DNA from: Ichthyophthirius multifiliis
Lineage: Eukaryota; Ciliophora; Oligohymenophorea; Hymenostomatida
NCBI RefSeq assembly: GCF_000220395.1
Contig: NW_004085988.1
Coordinates: 62,001-126,000, forward strand
Direction: 5' to 3'
Length of the DNA: 64,000 nucleotides
The notes under the pieces: model-generated
What the model was told of the DNA's origin: nothing
Databases searched by the model: none
Seen by the model: only the letters and a program-made list of their open reading frames with translations
Translations under genes and position numbers: made by a program
Shown: in pieces, positions 26,290 through 40,000 of the stretch
How positions within the stretch are numbered: the first letter of the stretch is position 1
Layout of the letters: the number at the start of each line of letters is the position of its first letter

Positions 26290-28500
26290 TGTAAAATATT
26301 GTGAAAATTTAATCATAAGAGCTTCATTAAAACATCAGCAAACCTTATAATCAGCGGATTTTAATTGCAAAAGGAAAATGTTTCACTGAAATATGCATAT
26401 ATTTTCAGTAAAATCAAAAATGTTAATAGTAAAATCGTTTTTATAAACAACTATAGAGACTTTTTATATTAAATATGATCGCACTACTAATAACATAAGG
26501 AATATCTTTTTGTAAAAAAGCATTTATATAAATTACTTTAAAACAGATTTTTAAACCTCTAAAGAACAGTATTAAATAATTCAACTTTAAAAAAGAATGA
26601 AAGACTTATAAAAAATCTTCCAAAAAATAAAAGAGCAAAATAATAAAGTCTTCAATAATTTTTAGAACAGGCAATTTAATATGATTTAAAGACATTATTA
26701 GTAGGAGTTTCTATATATTGTGTATTTTTTAATTTTATAATTAGTAACTATTCTAAAGATTTATAAATACGTGATTTCTAAAAATGAATTAAATTCATAA
26801 ATAATAATTATTAAATCAAAAAATTAAAAAGAACTAGCAATAATTTTAATTGATTTAAGAAATTAAATTATTATAAGAAAATAGTAAATATATTATCGAT
26901 TTTAATTTATAAATAAAATAATGAAACAATCGAAGTATATTTATAAGAAAAGACAGTAAGGAGATGTTTTTCATTTTAAATCTTGCTTTTAGAAATATAT
27001 CGAAATCTATCAGGATAAAAATAATAGCAGAAATAAATGCATATAGTCTAAAAAATTTAATAAATTAATTAATAAATATTAGAATTTAGCTATTTTTATA
27101 AAAATTTATATCTAAAAAAATATATTTATATGTATAATTTTATTAACATTGAACATTTAACTACTTTATAAGATCGAAATTTCAATTTTACATTAAAAAA
27201 ATATGATTTATTATAATTATTATTGCTTTTATTATAAATTTAGCATTTTTATCTTAATTCGTAAAAAGGTTTAAACTAACAAGTTACTCAAAATCATTAT
27301 AATAATTCAAAATCTGAAAACTAAATTTATTATTTAGGATTTGTTTAATTAATTTCAACCTGAAAATGATGCTTTTTTGGCTTTTAATTAATATTACTAT
27401 TAAAAATATTAACAAATGGTAAAATATACTGGAGAAAATAAAATAATATTAGCCTTTATACTGAAAAAGAATACGCTCTATAATTTATCCTAAATATTTA
27501 AGCAAATAAATTATATTTTTAAACTAAAAGAAAATTTTCCATTAAGTTTTTTAAGTAAAAAAATAAAGAAATCTAGGTAATATTTGGAAATATATTTTAT
27601 ATTATTAAAGAATTTATAACTTTTTAATGATTAAAAATAAGGCATATTTATATAAACATTTATATAAACTTCTTTTAAAAAAATAAAATAAAAAAGGTGA
27701 ACTTATATTTATTGTATTTCGCCCTATTTGTTCAATAATGGGATTATTATTTAATCCAATAATATATTGCTTTCATTTACTTGCTATAGTGAATACGTTT
27801 ATGATTTAAAGTGTAATATAATCAGTAACAATGAATAGAATATAACTTTTTTTGATATTTATTATAGGAATTATAATTATATTTATTTATTCAAAGTTAT
27901 TTGTTTTTATTTTTTTAATGGAAATATTACTTTTAATGATAATTAAGGATAAAAGATGTGTAATTTCTTTTTTTGTCTTAATTTTTTACAGTTTATAACG
28001 GAATAAAAAATGAGAGAGGGAAATTAATTAAAATTTTGCTAAAATTTCTTGCACTGTATAGTAATATCTGAAATAAGATGAAATAGTTTTTTTTTATGTT
28101 TTTACCTTTTTTATTTTCGTGAATATTATATTTGGTATTGATATTTTTGCATAATTGAGAGATGAAAAAAATGCTACTATATTCGAAGATATCAAAAATA
28201 AATGTTTCATATGCAGTATTTATAGTGACGGATTTTAATTTTGTATTGTAAATTTACATAATTATAGTATTTTTTTATTAAATAATAAAACAAAAAAAAT
28301 TATAATATATGTATTATATTAAAAACAAAGACTAATTATAATGCTATTGAATATTATATTTGATAAAAAGTAAACAAAAAATATAATATTTTGTTTCTGG
28401 TTATGAAAGCTATTTGATAAGATTAGTAAAAAAAAATAAAAATCAAATGAAGTAAACGAAAAATTAATTGAATTTTTTAAACAAAGGTTAATTTAACTAA
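26290..28500 (+). pseudogene. decayed IP3-receptor/ryanodine-type calcium channel (C-terminal part)
   Basis: The plus strand holds fragments of the pore end of an intracellular calcium-release channel. NPIIYCFHLLAIVNTFMIQS and VIQSVTMNRIQLFLIF (about 27745-27870) match the S5 region. TVYNGIKNERGK (about 27990-28025) sits where the family has a pore helix ending in GGGxGD. FGIDIFAQLRDEKNATIFED, then NKCFICSIYSDGF (28129-28236), match the conserved FGIIIDTFAxLR and zinc-binding CFIC segments. The relic is damaged. The filter Gly-rich motif is gone, two residues are missing in FGIIIDTF, the segments lie in different frames, and TGA at 28361-28363 falls where a conserved aromatic (usually Trp) is expected after NAIEYYI. 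Upstream, 26600-27699 is open for about 365 codons and may hold the regulatory-domain remnant. Only about a quarter of a normal channel is present. The family is clear; calling it a pseudogene is well supported but not certain. Confidence 0.7.
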
Positions 28501-28904
28501 CTTTATGATAAAAAATGCATTAGAAAAAGAAAGATAATTATTAATTTTTTTGTTATAAATTATTAGTTATTTTTTATTTTTAAAATACTATATTTATATA
28601 TTTTTAAATAGAAATAAAACAATTATTTATAATTTAGAAAAAGTTTTATATATTTTATATATATAATAAATACATCAACTTTTTTCTAAATTATAATATA
28701 AATTATATATAATTTATTTATTTTTTGCAAAAGAAATTAAAATAAAAATTTATGATTTTTTTTTTTTTTTCTATTTTTTACTCTAGTTTTTTTATAAATA
28801 GTTATAATATAAAATAATTTTTTTGAAATAATAAATTAAAAATCAATAAAAAAATATATCAATTTTTAAAATAAATGAACTTATATGAAAATTACAATTT
28901 TAAA
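28501..28904. other. intergenic, with long inverted repeat
   Basis: Lies between the 3' end of the channel relic and the 3' end of the Mei2-like gene. The only structure is a long inverted repeat, listed separately. Confidence 0.5.
28627..28696. repeat. inverted repeat, 19-20 bp arms
   Basis: The left arm TTATAATTTAGAAAAAGTT (28627-28645) pairs with the right arm AACTTTTTTCTAAATTATAA (28677-28696) with a single one-base bulge and a loop of about 31 bases. Between convergent transcription units it could act at RNA 3' ends or be a remnant of a small transposable element. Function is unknown. Confidence 0.6.
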
Positions 28905-31158
28905 TCATTATTAAAATTTTGAAATTTAAATTTCATCTAAATTATTAGCAAATATTATAGGTTTAAAAGTTTAATCCTTTTAATTATAAAATATAAATAA
29001 TAAGAAATATAATTTTACCACTTAATCATTCATAATTCCAGATTTACTAAAATGCTAAATTAATTCGTTTTTTCCTTAAAGTCGTGCATAACACAGATAG
29101 CAAACCTTAATATTATATATATTTATAAAAAATATAAATAATATTATTTTCAAATTACTTTTTCGCTTCTTATCATATCCCATTTTTTACCATTAAATTA
29201 ATTATAAAATTGAACAATATGCTTGTAATTAATAAAATTAATAAAAGCATAGCCAATATTACAATAATTCTTTTTATTTTTAAAAAATACTTAAAAATAA
29301 ATGTAATTTTGATTTATTTTACTTTGAAATCAATTGGTAAATATATGAAATCATATAAACCTTTGAAATTAAAATTAATAATTTTCAAAAAATCTTCCTG
29401 ATTATATTTATTAGGAATATTTCTTATCATAACAGTATTTCGTTTGTCAATTCCATTTATTATATTATATAAGTGGATTGTATAGTTTTAATTATTATTA
29501 TTGTTATTATTAATATAAAACAATCGAATATTAGGAATACAATCACTAATATTTTGATTCCTATCATTAATAGTTTTAATTTCAGCCTCATCGTGCTGGT
29601 TTTCTATATTAAAATTTAAAATTTTTGGTTATTAATTTTTTTAAAAATTATTTATTTAAATCTATTGTTATAATTAATTTTTTTATTCTTATTATTGAGT
29701 ATTATTTTTTAAAATGTTAAATTATTAAGAGTTAAACCTAGCTGAGTTTATATTCATTTTTTTTTTAATTTAAGATTTTAATTATTATTATTAGAAATAT
29801 TAAAATGGTTATTATTATTTTTGTAATTTTAATCTAAAGGGATATAATCATTTAAATAAGAGTTATTATTTTAATTTTAATTATTAAACTATTCTATTAT
29901 TTTTTACAATTAATATATTTTATTTTTATTTATATAAATTTTTAAAATAGATTTAAATATATAATTATTTACTTTAGTTTTATAATTCAAAAAGAAAATT
30001 AATTTTTTTATTATTAATATTTTCTTCGAATTAAAAATATATGTTATTTAATAAATCTATTATAAATGATTCATCATATAAAGGAAAATAATTTAAATGT
30101 AGATTTGTTAATAATATATTATTTTGATTGTAAAAGTAAAGCAAATTCCTTATTTCTACCAAAGATCTTTTGTCGTCAAATCTTACAATAATATTATTTT
30201 AAAACTTATTCCATTCAATTATTTATCCAAATAAGCTTAAATAAGTAAAAAGTTAGTCATTTTTTAATAAATGAGTATTTTTTATAACCTAAAAAAATAA
30301 AAAATATATATATATTTAATATTTTATTTTACCATGGTATCTATATTACTATCCTCTTGTAAATAATAAGTATTTACCATTTAAAATTTAAGAAGAATTA
30401 AATAGACTTTAAATGATTAAATTAAGCTAAAAAAGTTAATTTAATAAAGACTTTTTAAGTTAAAATTATATATAAATAAAATGTAAGTAAATATAAAATA
30501 TATTTTTAAATAAATTCATAAAAGGAGAATATTTTTTTATTTTTTAATACTTCTTTTCTAAATTAATAATTTGAAATTCCCCTTAAAATTTTATTTATTC
30601 CTAAATTGAGTTAAATTAGTTTTAATCAATAACTTTGAAAATAATTTTTCTTGTAATATTCTTATTCATGTTTTTCTATTTTTTTTATTAAATATAAATA
30701 AAAATATACATAAAGCGTAAAAAAATAAAATATTATTATTAAAAAAATATAGTTTAAAAACAATTCTTTACTAAAATTTAGTCATTTTGATTATTTACGT
30801 CGTTAAACATTTATTTCTTGATTTTTTAAAAAAAGAACAATATATTATTTTTTAATTCATTATAATCATCATATGAATTGGGTGATTCTAAAGTAGTTTA
30901 TTAAGAAGAAGAGCATATCTAAACATCACCAAGACTATCATCATTTGATTTTTTATTTGCTATTAATCTTTTAATTTTAGAATATTTATAAGTTTATTTT
31001 ATTTTATATTACATTTTAGGCTGTTTTTCTTTCTGATGTTGTTATTTATTAATATTTTATTGTAAATTTTAAGATTAGCTTTAATTATTTGTTTAATTTA
31101 CAGTTGCATCTATCAAACGGAGATATTCATTAAATTCGTCATCAAAATTAATATCCAT
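28905..31158 (-). CDS. Mei2-like RNA-binding protein
   Basis: The C-terminal part carries the Mei2-specific RNA recognition motif (RRM_2). I read NTVMIRNIPNKYNQEDFLKI, then FKGLYDFIYLPIDFK, an intron, then NKCNIGYAFINFINYKHIVQ and FNGKKWDMIRSEK, another intron, then VCYLCYARLQGKNELIQHFS. These are hallmark blocks of the family (MIRNIPNKY, YDFxYLPIDFKNKCNVGYAFIN, SEKVCxxxYARxQG). Upstream, VIKNTHLLKNDQLFTYLSLF then IIVRFDDKRSLVEIRNLL looks like a second RRM, and RKIIFKVIDQNQFNSIQEQI may be the first. The proposed start MDINFDDEFNEYLRLIDATV (31158) precedes a Q-rich linker. The stop is TGA at 28905-28907. Mei2 proteins bind RNA and control meiosis in yeast and development in plants. The upstream half (30540-31158) could instead be a separate small gene with the Mei2 start at 30380. 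The exon structure in the middle is uncertain. Confidence 0.8.
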
Positions 31159-32175
31159 TTGAAAGAATATATAAATACTTTAATTTTATAATGTTTTTTA
31201 TAAAATAAATAATAATTATTAATACTTTATTTAAATTATTATTTTTTTTTTTTTTTAAGTTTTTTTTTTTTAATAATTTTTTTTTTTTGAATGAATAATA
31301 TATATATATATATATTTCGCTATTTATTAAAATTAATAAATAATTTCTTTTTAATAAAAAATATTAATAATAAATTTTTAATTTCGTTTTAAATTAATTA
31401 AAAAAAAAAATTATAATCCTAATTTTCATTAATAAAACTTATAAAAATTTTAATTCAATATTAAATTAAAAAAAAATAATAATAATATGTTGTCAACAAT
31501 CATGTAAACAAGAGTAATATATTAAAAAAAATAAAAAAATCAAAAAAATATATTTACATATTAAAAAAAATAATACTTAATTTAATATTTATCATTACTA
31601 TATATTTTTTAAACAAAAAATAAATATATTAATAATAAAATAAATAGTTAAATATTATTATATTTAATGCTTAAATTAAAGATTATGATATTATAAAATC
31701 ATATTAAAATGATAAAATTAAATACCCAACTTTAAAAGGTTCTACTTAAAATATTATATAAGATAAGTTGTATATGAATTCAACATTATTTTAAAGCATG
31801 CATTTATATTATATGAAAAGCAAAGTACTAATTATTTTCACAAGAAAAAAAATTAAAATAAAAAATATATAACCATTTTATTCAAATATATATTAAATAT
31901 AATTTTAGTGCAATTTATATAAATTTACATAAATAAGTAAATCAAAAACTTCTTTTATTTAAAACAAAAAACAAAAGAATTTCAAATTTAAAATAGGAGT
32001 AATTAAATCTATCTAACCTAACCTAAACTTAAATTTATAACATGTATAATTATATAGGAGTTATTTTAGTAAAAGTTTAAGAAAAAAAATTATATTTTAT
32101 ATATAATTTAAAAATAAAAATAATAATAATTATAAATGAACTAAAATAACATATTAATTTTTAAATATAAAAATA
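31159..32175. other. AT-rich intergenic region
   Basis: Long T and A runs (31240-31290), a short (TA)n at about 31296-31312 and no convincing frame. The N-terminus of the adjacent kinase relic may once have lain in the right part. Confidence 0.4.
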
Positions 32176-33709
32176 TGTCTGTTTGGAAAAGTTTATTTAG
32201 TCACACATAATACTACAACAGGAATATAAAGAGTCATAAAAATAATAAAAAAGCATAAAATCAACCAAAAGCAAGAAAACTTAATATTTTAAGAACTAAA
32301 TATATTTAAATAAATTAGCCATCCTAACATAGTTAAAATATTCAAATATTTTTCAGAGTAAAAGTGCATAAATAAATAAAAAAAGATAAACAAAAGATAT
32401 TTTTATGAAAAAGAATTATTTTAAAAGTAAAATAGAAAAACTCATTTAGCGAATAAATAGCATCAACATATACTAAATATAAATAGATTTTTTTCTGCAA
32501 TTTCATATTGTAATTTGAACGGAATAGTACATAGAGATTTAAAAATCTTAGAATATACTTTTTGAATCTTAAAATTCATGTAGCGAAATAAAAATTATCG
32601 ATTTTGGTGCTCCAGCAATATTAATTAAAGACCAAAAAAAATTAAAATTAGAATGGGAACTTTTTACCATATTTCTCCTGAAATTTTATTTAGGAAGTCT
32701 TATGATAAGAAATGTGATATATGGTTTTTGATTATTGTCTTATATATACTTTCATGTGAGTATGTGGGTAATAATTTTATTATATTTGTCTCTTTTAATT
32801 TTTAGTTTTGCTTTTTTTTATAATATATTATAGATATCCTCCATTTTTTTATAAATTAGTAAAAGAAACTTTTTAAAAATTTAAAGTGGGAAATTCAAAT
32901 CCCATAGTATAATTTAAGTATTTTTGTTCTTAATGTTTTTTTCTAAAAAAAAAAAAGCAGAAGAAATTTTTTTAAATATAATAATTTTAATATAAAGATT
33001 AGGAAAAATTTCTAATGAAACAAAAGATTTGATTACATGAATGTTTAAATATGATCCTTAAGAAAGAATAAAAACAATAGAAGCATTTGCACGCCCTTGG
33101 ATGAATTCAATTAATAATGATATGCCATTAAATAAAATAATTGTGCAAAAAATACAATATATTAATTCTCAAAATAAACTCGGCATAAATAATAATAGTA
33201 AATTAATTAACTAATAAATAAAATAAATAGGAATTATATAAAAATTTAAAAAAAATTAGATATTAATGAATATTGCATGATAATAAAAGAAGAAAAACTA
33301 ATTGAAGGTAAAATATAAAAAAAAAAAATATTTTAAATAAAAAAGGATTCTTAAGTAAGTTTTTATGGAAATAAATTAAGACCTATGTAAAATTTTGAAG
33401 CTGTATTTGATATTGTTGATTAAAATTAATCGAGTAAAGTAGAATTTAATGAAATTATAGTCACTTTAATGAAAAAGGAATAATTATTATCAGAAAAAAT
33501 AAAATAAGTATTTAAACTAATTAATTATGAGGTGTTTATTTTTATTCAATTATTTTTTTATTCTTTTATAAATATAAATAAGTATAATGGTGGATAATTA
33601 ATAAAAATTAAATGGAAATAATGTTTGGTGATATGTAAATCAATAGAAGGGTCTAGAATAGATTATTAAATGATTTTTTGATTAGAATAAAGATGGAATT
33701 GTAAACTGA
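32176..33709 (+). pseudogene. decayed calcium-dependent protein kinase (CDPK)
   Basis: Kinase and EF-hand blocks occur in the right order but in broken frames. The N-lobe reads FGKVYLVTHNTTTGIQRVIK then FQELNIFKQISHPNIVKIFK. The catalytic loop IVHRDLK (32527-32544) is followed by a one-base shift, then NILFESQNSCSEIKIIDFGA. A second shift lies at the A8 run (32634-32641), before MGTFYHISPEIL and SYDKKCDIW. An intron precedes YPPFFYKLVKETFQKFK. ISNETKDLIT is followed by TGA (33038-33040), then MFKYDPQERIKTIEAFARPW. EF-hand-like loops follow: FDIVDQNQSSKVEFNEI (33402-33452) and FFDQNKDGIVN, with TGAs at 33629-33631 and 33671-33673. The glycine loop start and the conserved WSLG (now WFLI) are also damaged. 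CDPKs are calcium-activated Ser/Thr kinases of protists and plants. Three in-frame stops plus two shifts make loss of function likely. Confidence 0.75.
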
Positions 33710-34376
33710 TTTTTATTTTTATTTTTATTTTTTTATATTGTTAAAAAAAGAAAAAAAAAAGATAAACCTAAATAAATTTATATATATATTAATGGGCAGT
33801 ATAAATTTAAATTTTCTAAGATGTTTTATAAATATAAGCACTAATAGAAATAAAAAAGATAATTAAACTAAAATACATTTAAAATTTATATATAAAAAGT
33901 AATTAAAAATTAATATATAAACGCGAATTTCTAATTTATAATTAATATATAGAAGTGTATAAATATATTATAAATTTTATTTTATATAATATTTTTTATT
34001 AATATATTTAATTAAATGGATTTTTTTTAAATATGCATTTTTATTAAATAATTTTATACTTTTTTAAAAAAATTAATAAAAATATAAAATTATTAATTAT
34101 TAATTATTATTTTTAACAAATTATTAACATTATGATTATATATATATTAGTTAATATTTTTTTTTTTTAATAATAATAATTTATTTTATTTCTTAATAAA
34201 CTTTTAATATATTTAGTAAAATAATAATAATTATATTTTAATTTTAATATTTTTAATTTATATTGAGTATATTACATATTACATATAAATAATTATTTTT
34301 TTTTATTCAATTTTATTAAATTTTTTATTTTTTTTATATATTTTTAAATATTACAAATTAGAAAAAAAATTTAAAT
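33710..34376. other. intergenic, promoter side of the GSK3 gene
   Basis: A/T-rich spacer with long T runs. No frame or RNA gene is seen. Short near-palindromic TTAATATATA elements are present but not distinctive. Confidence 0.4.
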
Positions 34377-35801
<1,425 letters not shown>

Positions 35802-35887
35802 AAAATATAAAAATTAAATTGTTTTTATTATAAAAAAAAATAAAAGAAGCAGTTTTTATTATTTATATACATTAATATATTAAATAT

Positions 35888-36814
35888 TCATTCATAGTTT
35901 TTTTTTTTTTTATTAATTATTTTCTTAGCCTTAATAATTATTTATTTTATATCATTATAATCATTTTTTATTTCTTTCATACATTTATCCCATATAATTT
36001 ACTATTTAAATGCTTAAGTAACATCATATTTTTTATTTTAAAATGATTAATATTATCCTTTATTTAATAATTAATCACTTTTAAGGACTTTAGGATTTTT
36101 ACATAATAATTATTAATTTTTTATATAATTATCTTTTGAATTTTTAAAAGATAAAGATGTATTATTATTATTTTCTTTTTTATCTTTATTAACATTATTA
36201 ATTCTCCATTCTTTAAATTTTTATAATATATTATCTCCTTCTTTATTTCTAAGTCTACCATATCTTGTAAGTATTTATTTATTAATTTAAATTTAACTAT
36301 TTTCTATGGTATTTTATTTTGATAATGCATAAGCATACCTTTATTCAATTATTTCTTATGAAGATCTATTAGTAGGTATTTATTCTTTTGTGTAATAACC
36401 AAAATATTAAAAATAAGGATGAACAGTTCCTTAATTCTGTAATATTTTTTTATTTTATTAAGACTATTTGAAATTTACATATTCCTTATTTCTTAAGAAA
36501 AATTTATAATCTGCTTTATTATTAATTTAATGATGAGTACTAAATGATTTTGTTATCTTTTCTATGTTTTATACTTTCACACTTTCATTTTATAATTCTT
36601 AATGTAATTATTTAGCTGAACGAATTATATTTTGAAATAAATCATTTTTAATAATTTATTAATTATTATTTTTGGTTTAAAATGATGTATAAAGTTTTTC
36701 AATAGAATTAACTCTTAATGATAAATTTTATTAATTTTTATTTGATAAATTTTAAGAAAATAAACCTTATATTTATTTTGGCGAAAAAAATAAAGAAAAA
36801 CTATTATCATTCAT
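35888..36814 (-). CDS. hypothetical protein, single exon
   Basis: Uninterrupted frame of 308 residues from MNDNSFSLFFSPKQIQGLFS to a Lys-rich end before TGA at 35888-35890. The middle contains GTVHPYFQYFGYYTKEQIPT and an Arg/Lys-rich helix ILTRYGRLRNKEGDN. A tail helix reads IIWDKCMKEIKNDYNDIKQI. No signal peptide or membrane segment is visible. I recognise no family. Its 3' end faces the GSK3 gene, only 86 bp away. Real coding is supported by the length of the TGA-free frame and by varied codon use. Confidence 0.75.
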
Positions 36815-37021
36815 TTGCTTTAAATTTATTAATAATTTTTAAAAATTTATTTTATAAATTTATTATAAATAATTAAATAAATTTTTAACTATTTAACACT
36901 ATTTTATTATTATATATTTATAACAGGTTTAAATAAAATATGAAATCTTTGAAATCTTTTAATTATTTAATTAATTATTTTATATAAGCTTTTTTTTATT
37001 TTAAATAATAACGTTTCCAAC

Positions 37022-40000
37022 TCAATATAATTATTTTAGTTTATTAAAATGCCCTTCTTCAATTTAAATTAAATCTTAATAATTTCCTTACTCAATTATT
37101 TCTCCTTTCTCCATTACAAAAATCCTATCAAATAACTCCATTTTTTCGATTCTATGAGAAATATAAATAAGTGTTTACCCTTCTGATATTTTGAAAATAT
37201 AATCAATAATTTTTTAATGAGTCTATGGCTCCATATTAGAAGTAGCTTCATCAATACAAATTATATCAGAATTTTTTAAAGAAAGTCTTAAAAAATTAAT
37301 TATTTATTTTTCGCCATTAGAAAGATTTTTTCCTCCTTCTTAAATTTAGAAGTCTAAATCAATATTAGATTATGAATTACTATCCTATATTTTAAGATCA
37401 TATTATTATATTCTTTATTATATATGTTCTTAAGAATATTCATCATTCGGATCTAAATTATCCTTAAGATTACTTTTAAAAAGAAAGCTAAATTAAGGTA
37501 TAATTGATATTCTTTATCTTAATTCTTTAAGACTAAATGATTTTATACTTTTATTATCAATATATATATCTCCTTATTAATATGGATATAATTTAAATAA
37601 TAAATTAAAAATAGATGTCTTTCCACTTCCAGTTCTTCCACAAAACACTACTTTTTCTCCTTTTTTTATTTAAAGATTAATATTTTTTAAAGAATATTTG
37701 AAATTATTATCATCATAAGACATGAATAAATTTTTAAATACAATTTGAAATTATTGCCCATCAAGAATTTTTTATTCATTTTTCTCATTTAAATTTTCTT
37801 TTTCATTTTAATAATATTGATTTATTCTTTCCATAGAAACCATATTTTACTAAAAGTGTATTTAATAATAAATTAAGTTTTCAAATAATTAAGAAAAAAG
37901 TAATGAATAAGTAAAACTGAGAGTAATATTTGCATAATTAAAATCAATATTATTAAATAATAAATACAAACAAACAGTACATACACTTATAGTAATTATA
38001 TTAGAACATAAAAATATTCTAATAAACAACCATACTTAAATTTCAAATAAATTAACTAGTGAATTATTATAATCATTTAGCTTTTCAATAAAATTCTTTA
38101 ATATGCTTTTTTCTTATTTAAATGTTCTTATTGTTATTAATCCATTAATTACTTCATTAATTATAGTTATAATTTTTGCTTTATTTACAGAATTAAGTCT
38201 TTTTAATTATTGATTTCCCAAAGAAAATTAATTATAGAAATAATACATTGAACTAAGACATAATATAAATGGAATTATTATTTAAGGATAAAGTACTCCT
38301 ATTACAACTAAATAACCAATTATCAAAACATATAAACCTACAAGTTCATTAAAATAAAAATATGATTCCATTTACATACTACATATATCATCTGATACTC
38401 TAGTCATAATTCTTCCGATTGCAGTATTATCAAAAAAATTCATTTTACTAAAAATGATCGAGTTATTTAACTTATTAAATATATTTTTAGCACTATTTAT
38501 ACTTGTAAAGAAGTAAAATAAACATTTAAAAAATATAGCAACAATATTTACCATTATTAAAAATACAAATACTTATTTAAATGAATTATCAAATTATTCA
38601 TTTAATTTTTTATAAAAATATGATTGAGGATTTATAATATCCTTTAACCAAAAATCTATTAAAAGTGTAATTGTTTAACATATAAAAAATGATAAAATAA
38701 ATAAAAAAAGTATAAAATAATTCATTGATTCAAAATAGGTTAAATATACATTGAATGATATACTTCCAAATTCTTTTTTTTCATCTTCTGTTAAATAAAT
38801 ATTTTCAATGTTCGAAATACTTTATGATAAAGAATTAATTTATATTTCTTATGATTCTTTAGTCTATTAAAATTATTAATTAGGCTACTATTATTCTTTT
38901 TGTAATTAATTTTCTTGTGGTTTTTTTACATTTATCAATTAACTTTCAAAAAATATATCTATTTATTATTATTCTAATATTATTTCTCCATTATCAATTA
39001 AAATAATTTAATTAACATTATTTTTATATTTAAGAATATTATAATTACTTGAACTAAATAAAACTGTTTTTCCCATTTTTAATAATAATTTTAATATCAT
39101 ATTTTAGAATATTTTCTCCTAAACTTAAATATCTATTAAACTAAAAATATCATCAAATAAGTAAATATCTTTTTAAGCATAAAGTGCTCTACATATACAA
39201 ATTCTTTATCTTTATCCTCCACTTAAATTAATTCCTCCTTAATAAACTACTTTCTCATCTCCTTTATGAAATTAATTAAAATCATATTATAAATCACATG
39301 CTTAAACACATTAATCATACCATTCCTTATTATATTCAAGCCCGAAAAGAATGTTTTCTTTAATAGTTTATGTTTATAACCAACTATTCTATGATACAAT
39401 ACATACTTCTCCTTTTAAATAAAATAAAGATTTATTATTGTTATTTTATAAATTTAATAATTCATCTTCATTATTTTAGCAATTAAATTATTCCATTTCA
39501 TTTAAAATAGAATTAAGGAAGGCTGTTTTTCCACTTCCTATTTTTCCTATTATAAAATTAAGAGAACCCTATTCTATTTTTAATTCTTTTACTTTTATTT
39601 CAAATTATTTAATTATATTTTCATTAATATTAGATTTATCTTAATAATCCTATTAATTATATTAATATTTTAATGACGGGAATTTAAATACTATATTTTA
39701 TATTTATATGCAATATTAATTTTCCATATATTAATCTTATTTTTAAACAATATAATCTATTTCTTATTAATATAAATAACTTTTAGATCGAGAATATTAA
39801 ATTTAATAATCATATACATAAGAAAATGCTTGAGGAAAATAAGATAATATTTATTATAGAAAACCGAAAAGTGTAATTATAGTAAAAATATTTATGCTTT
39901 AAATTTGATTATTATTTGTTTCATAATATTAAGTCAAAGTATAAAATAATAATAAATAACTTATATTATACCAAGTAAAAAAAGAAAGAGATTCAAATGC

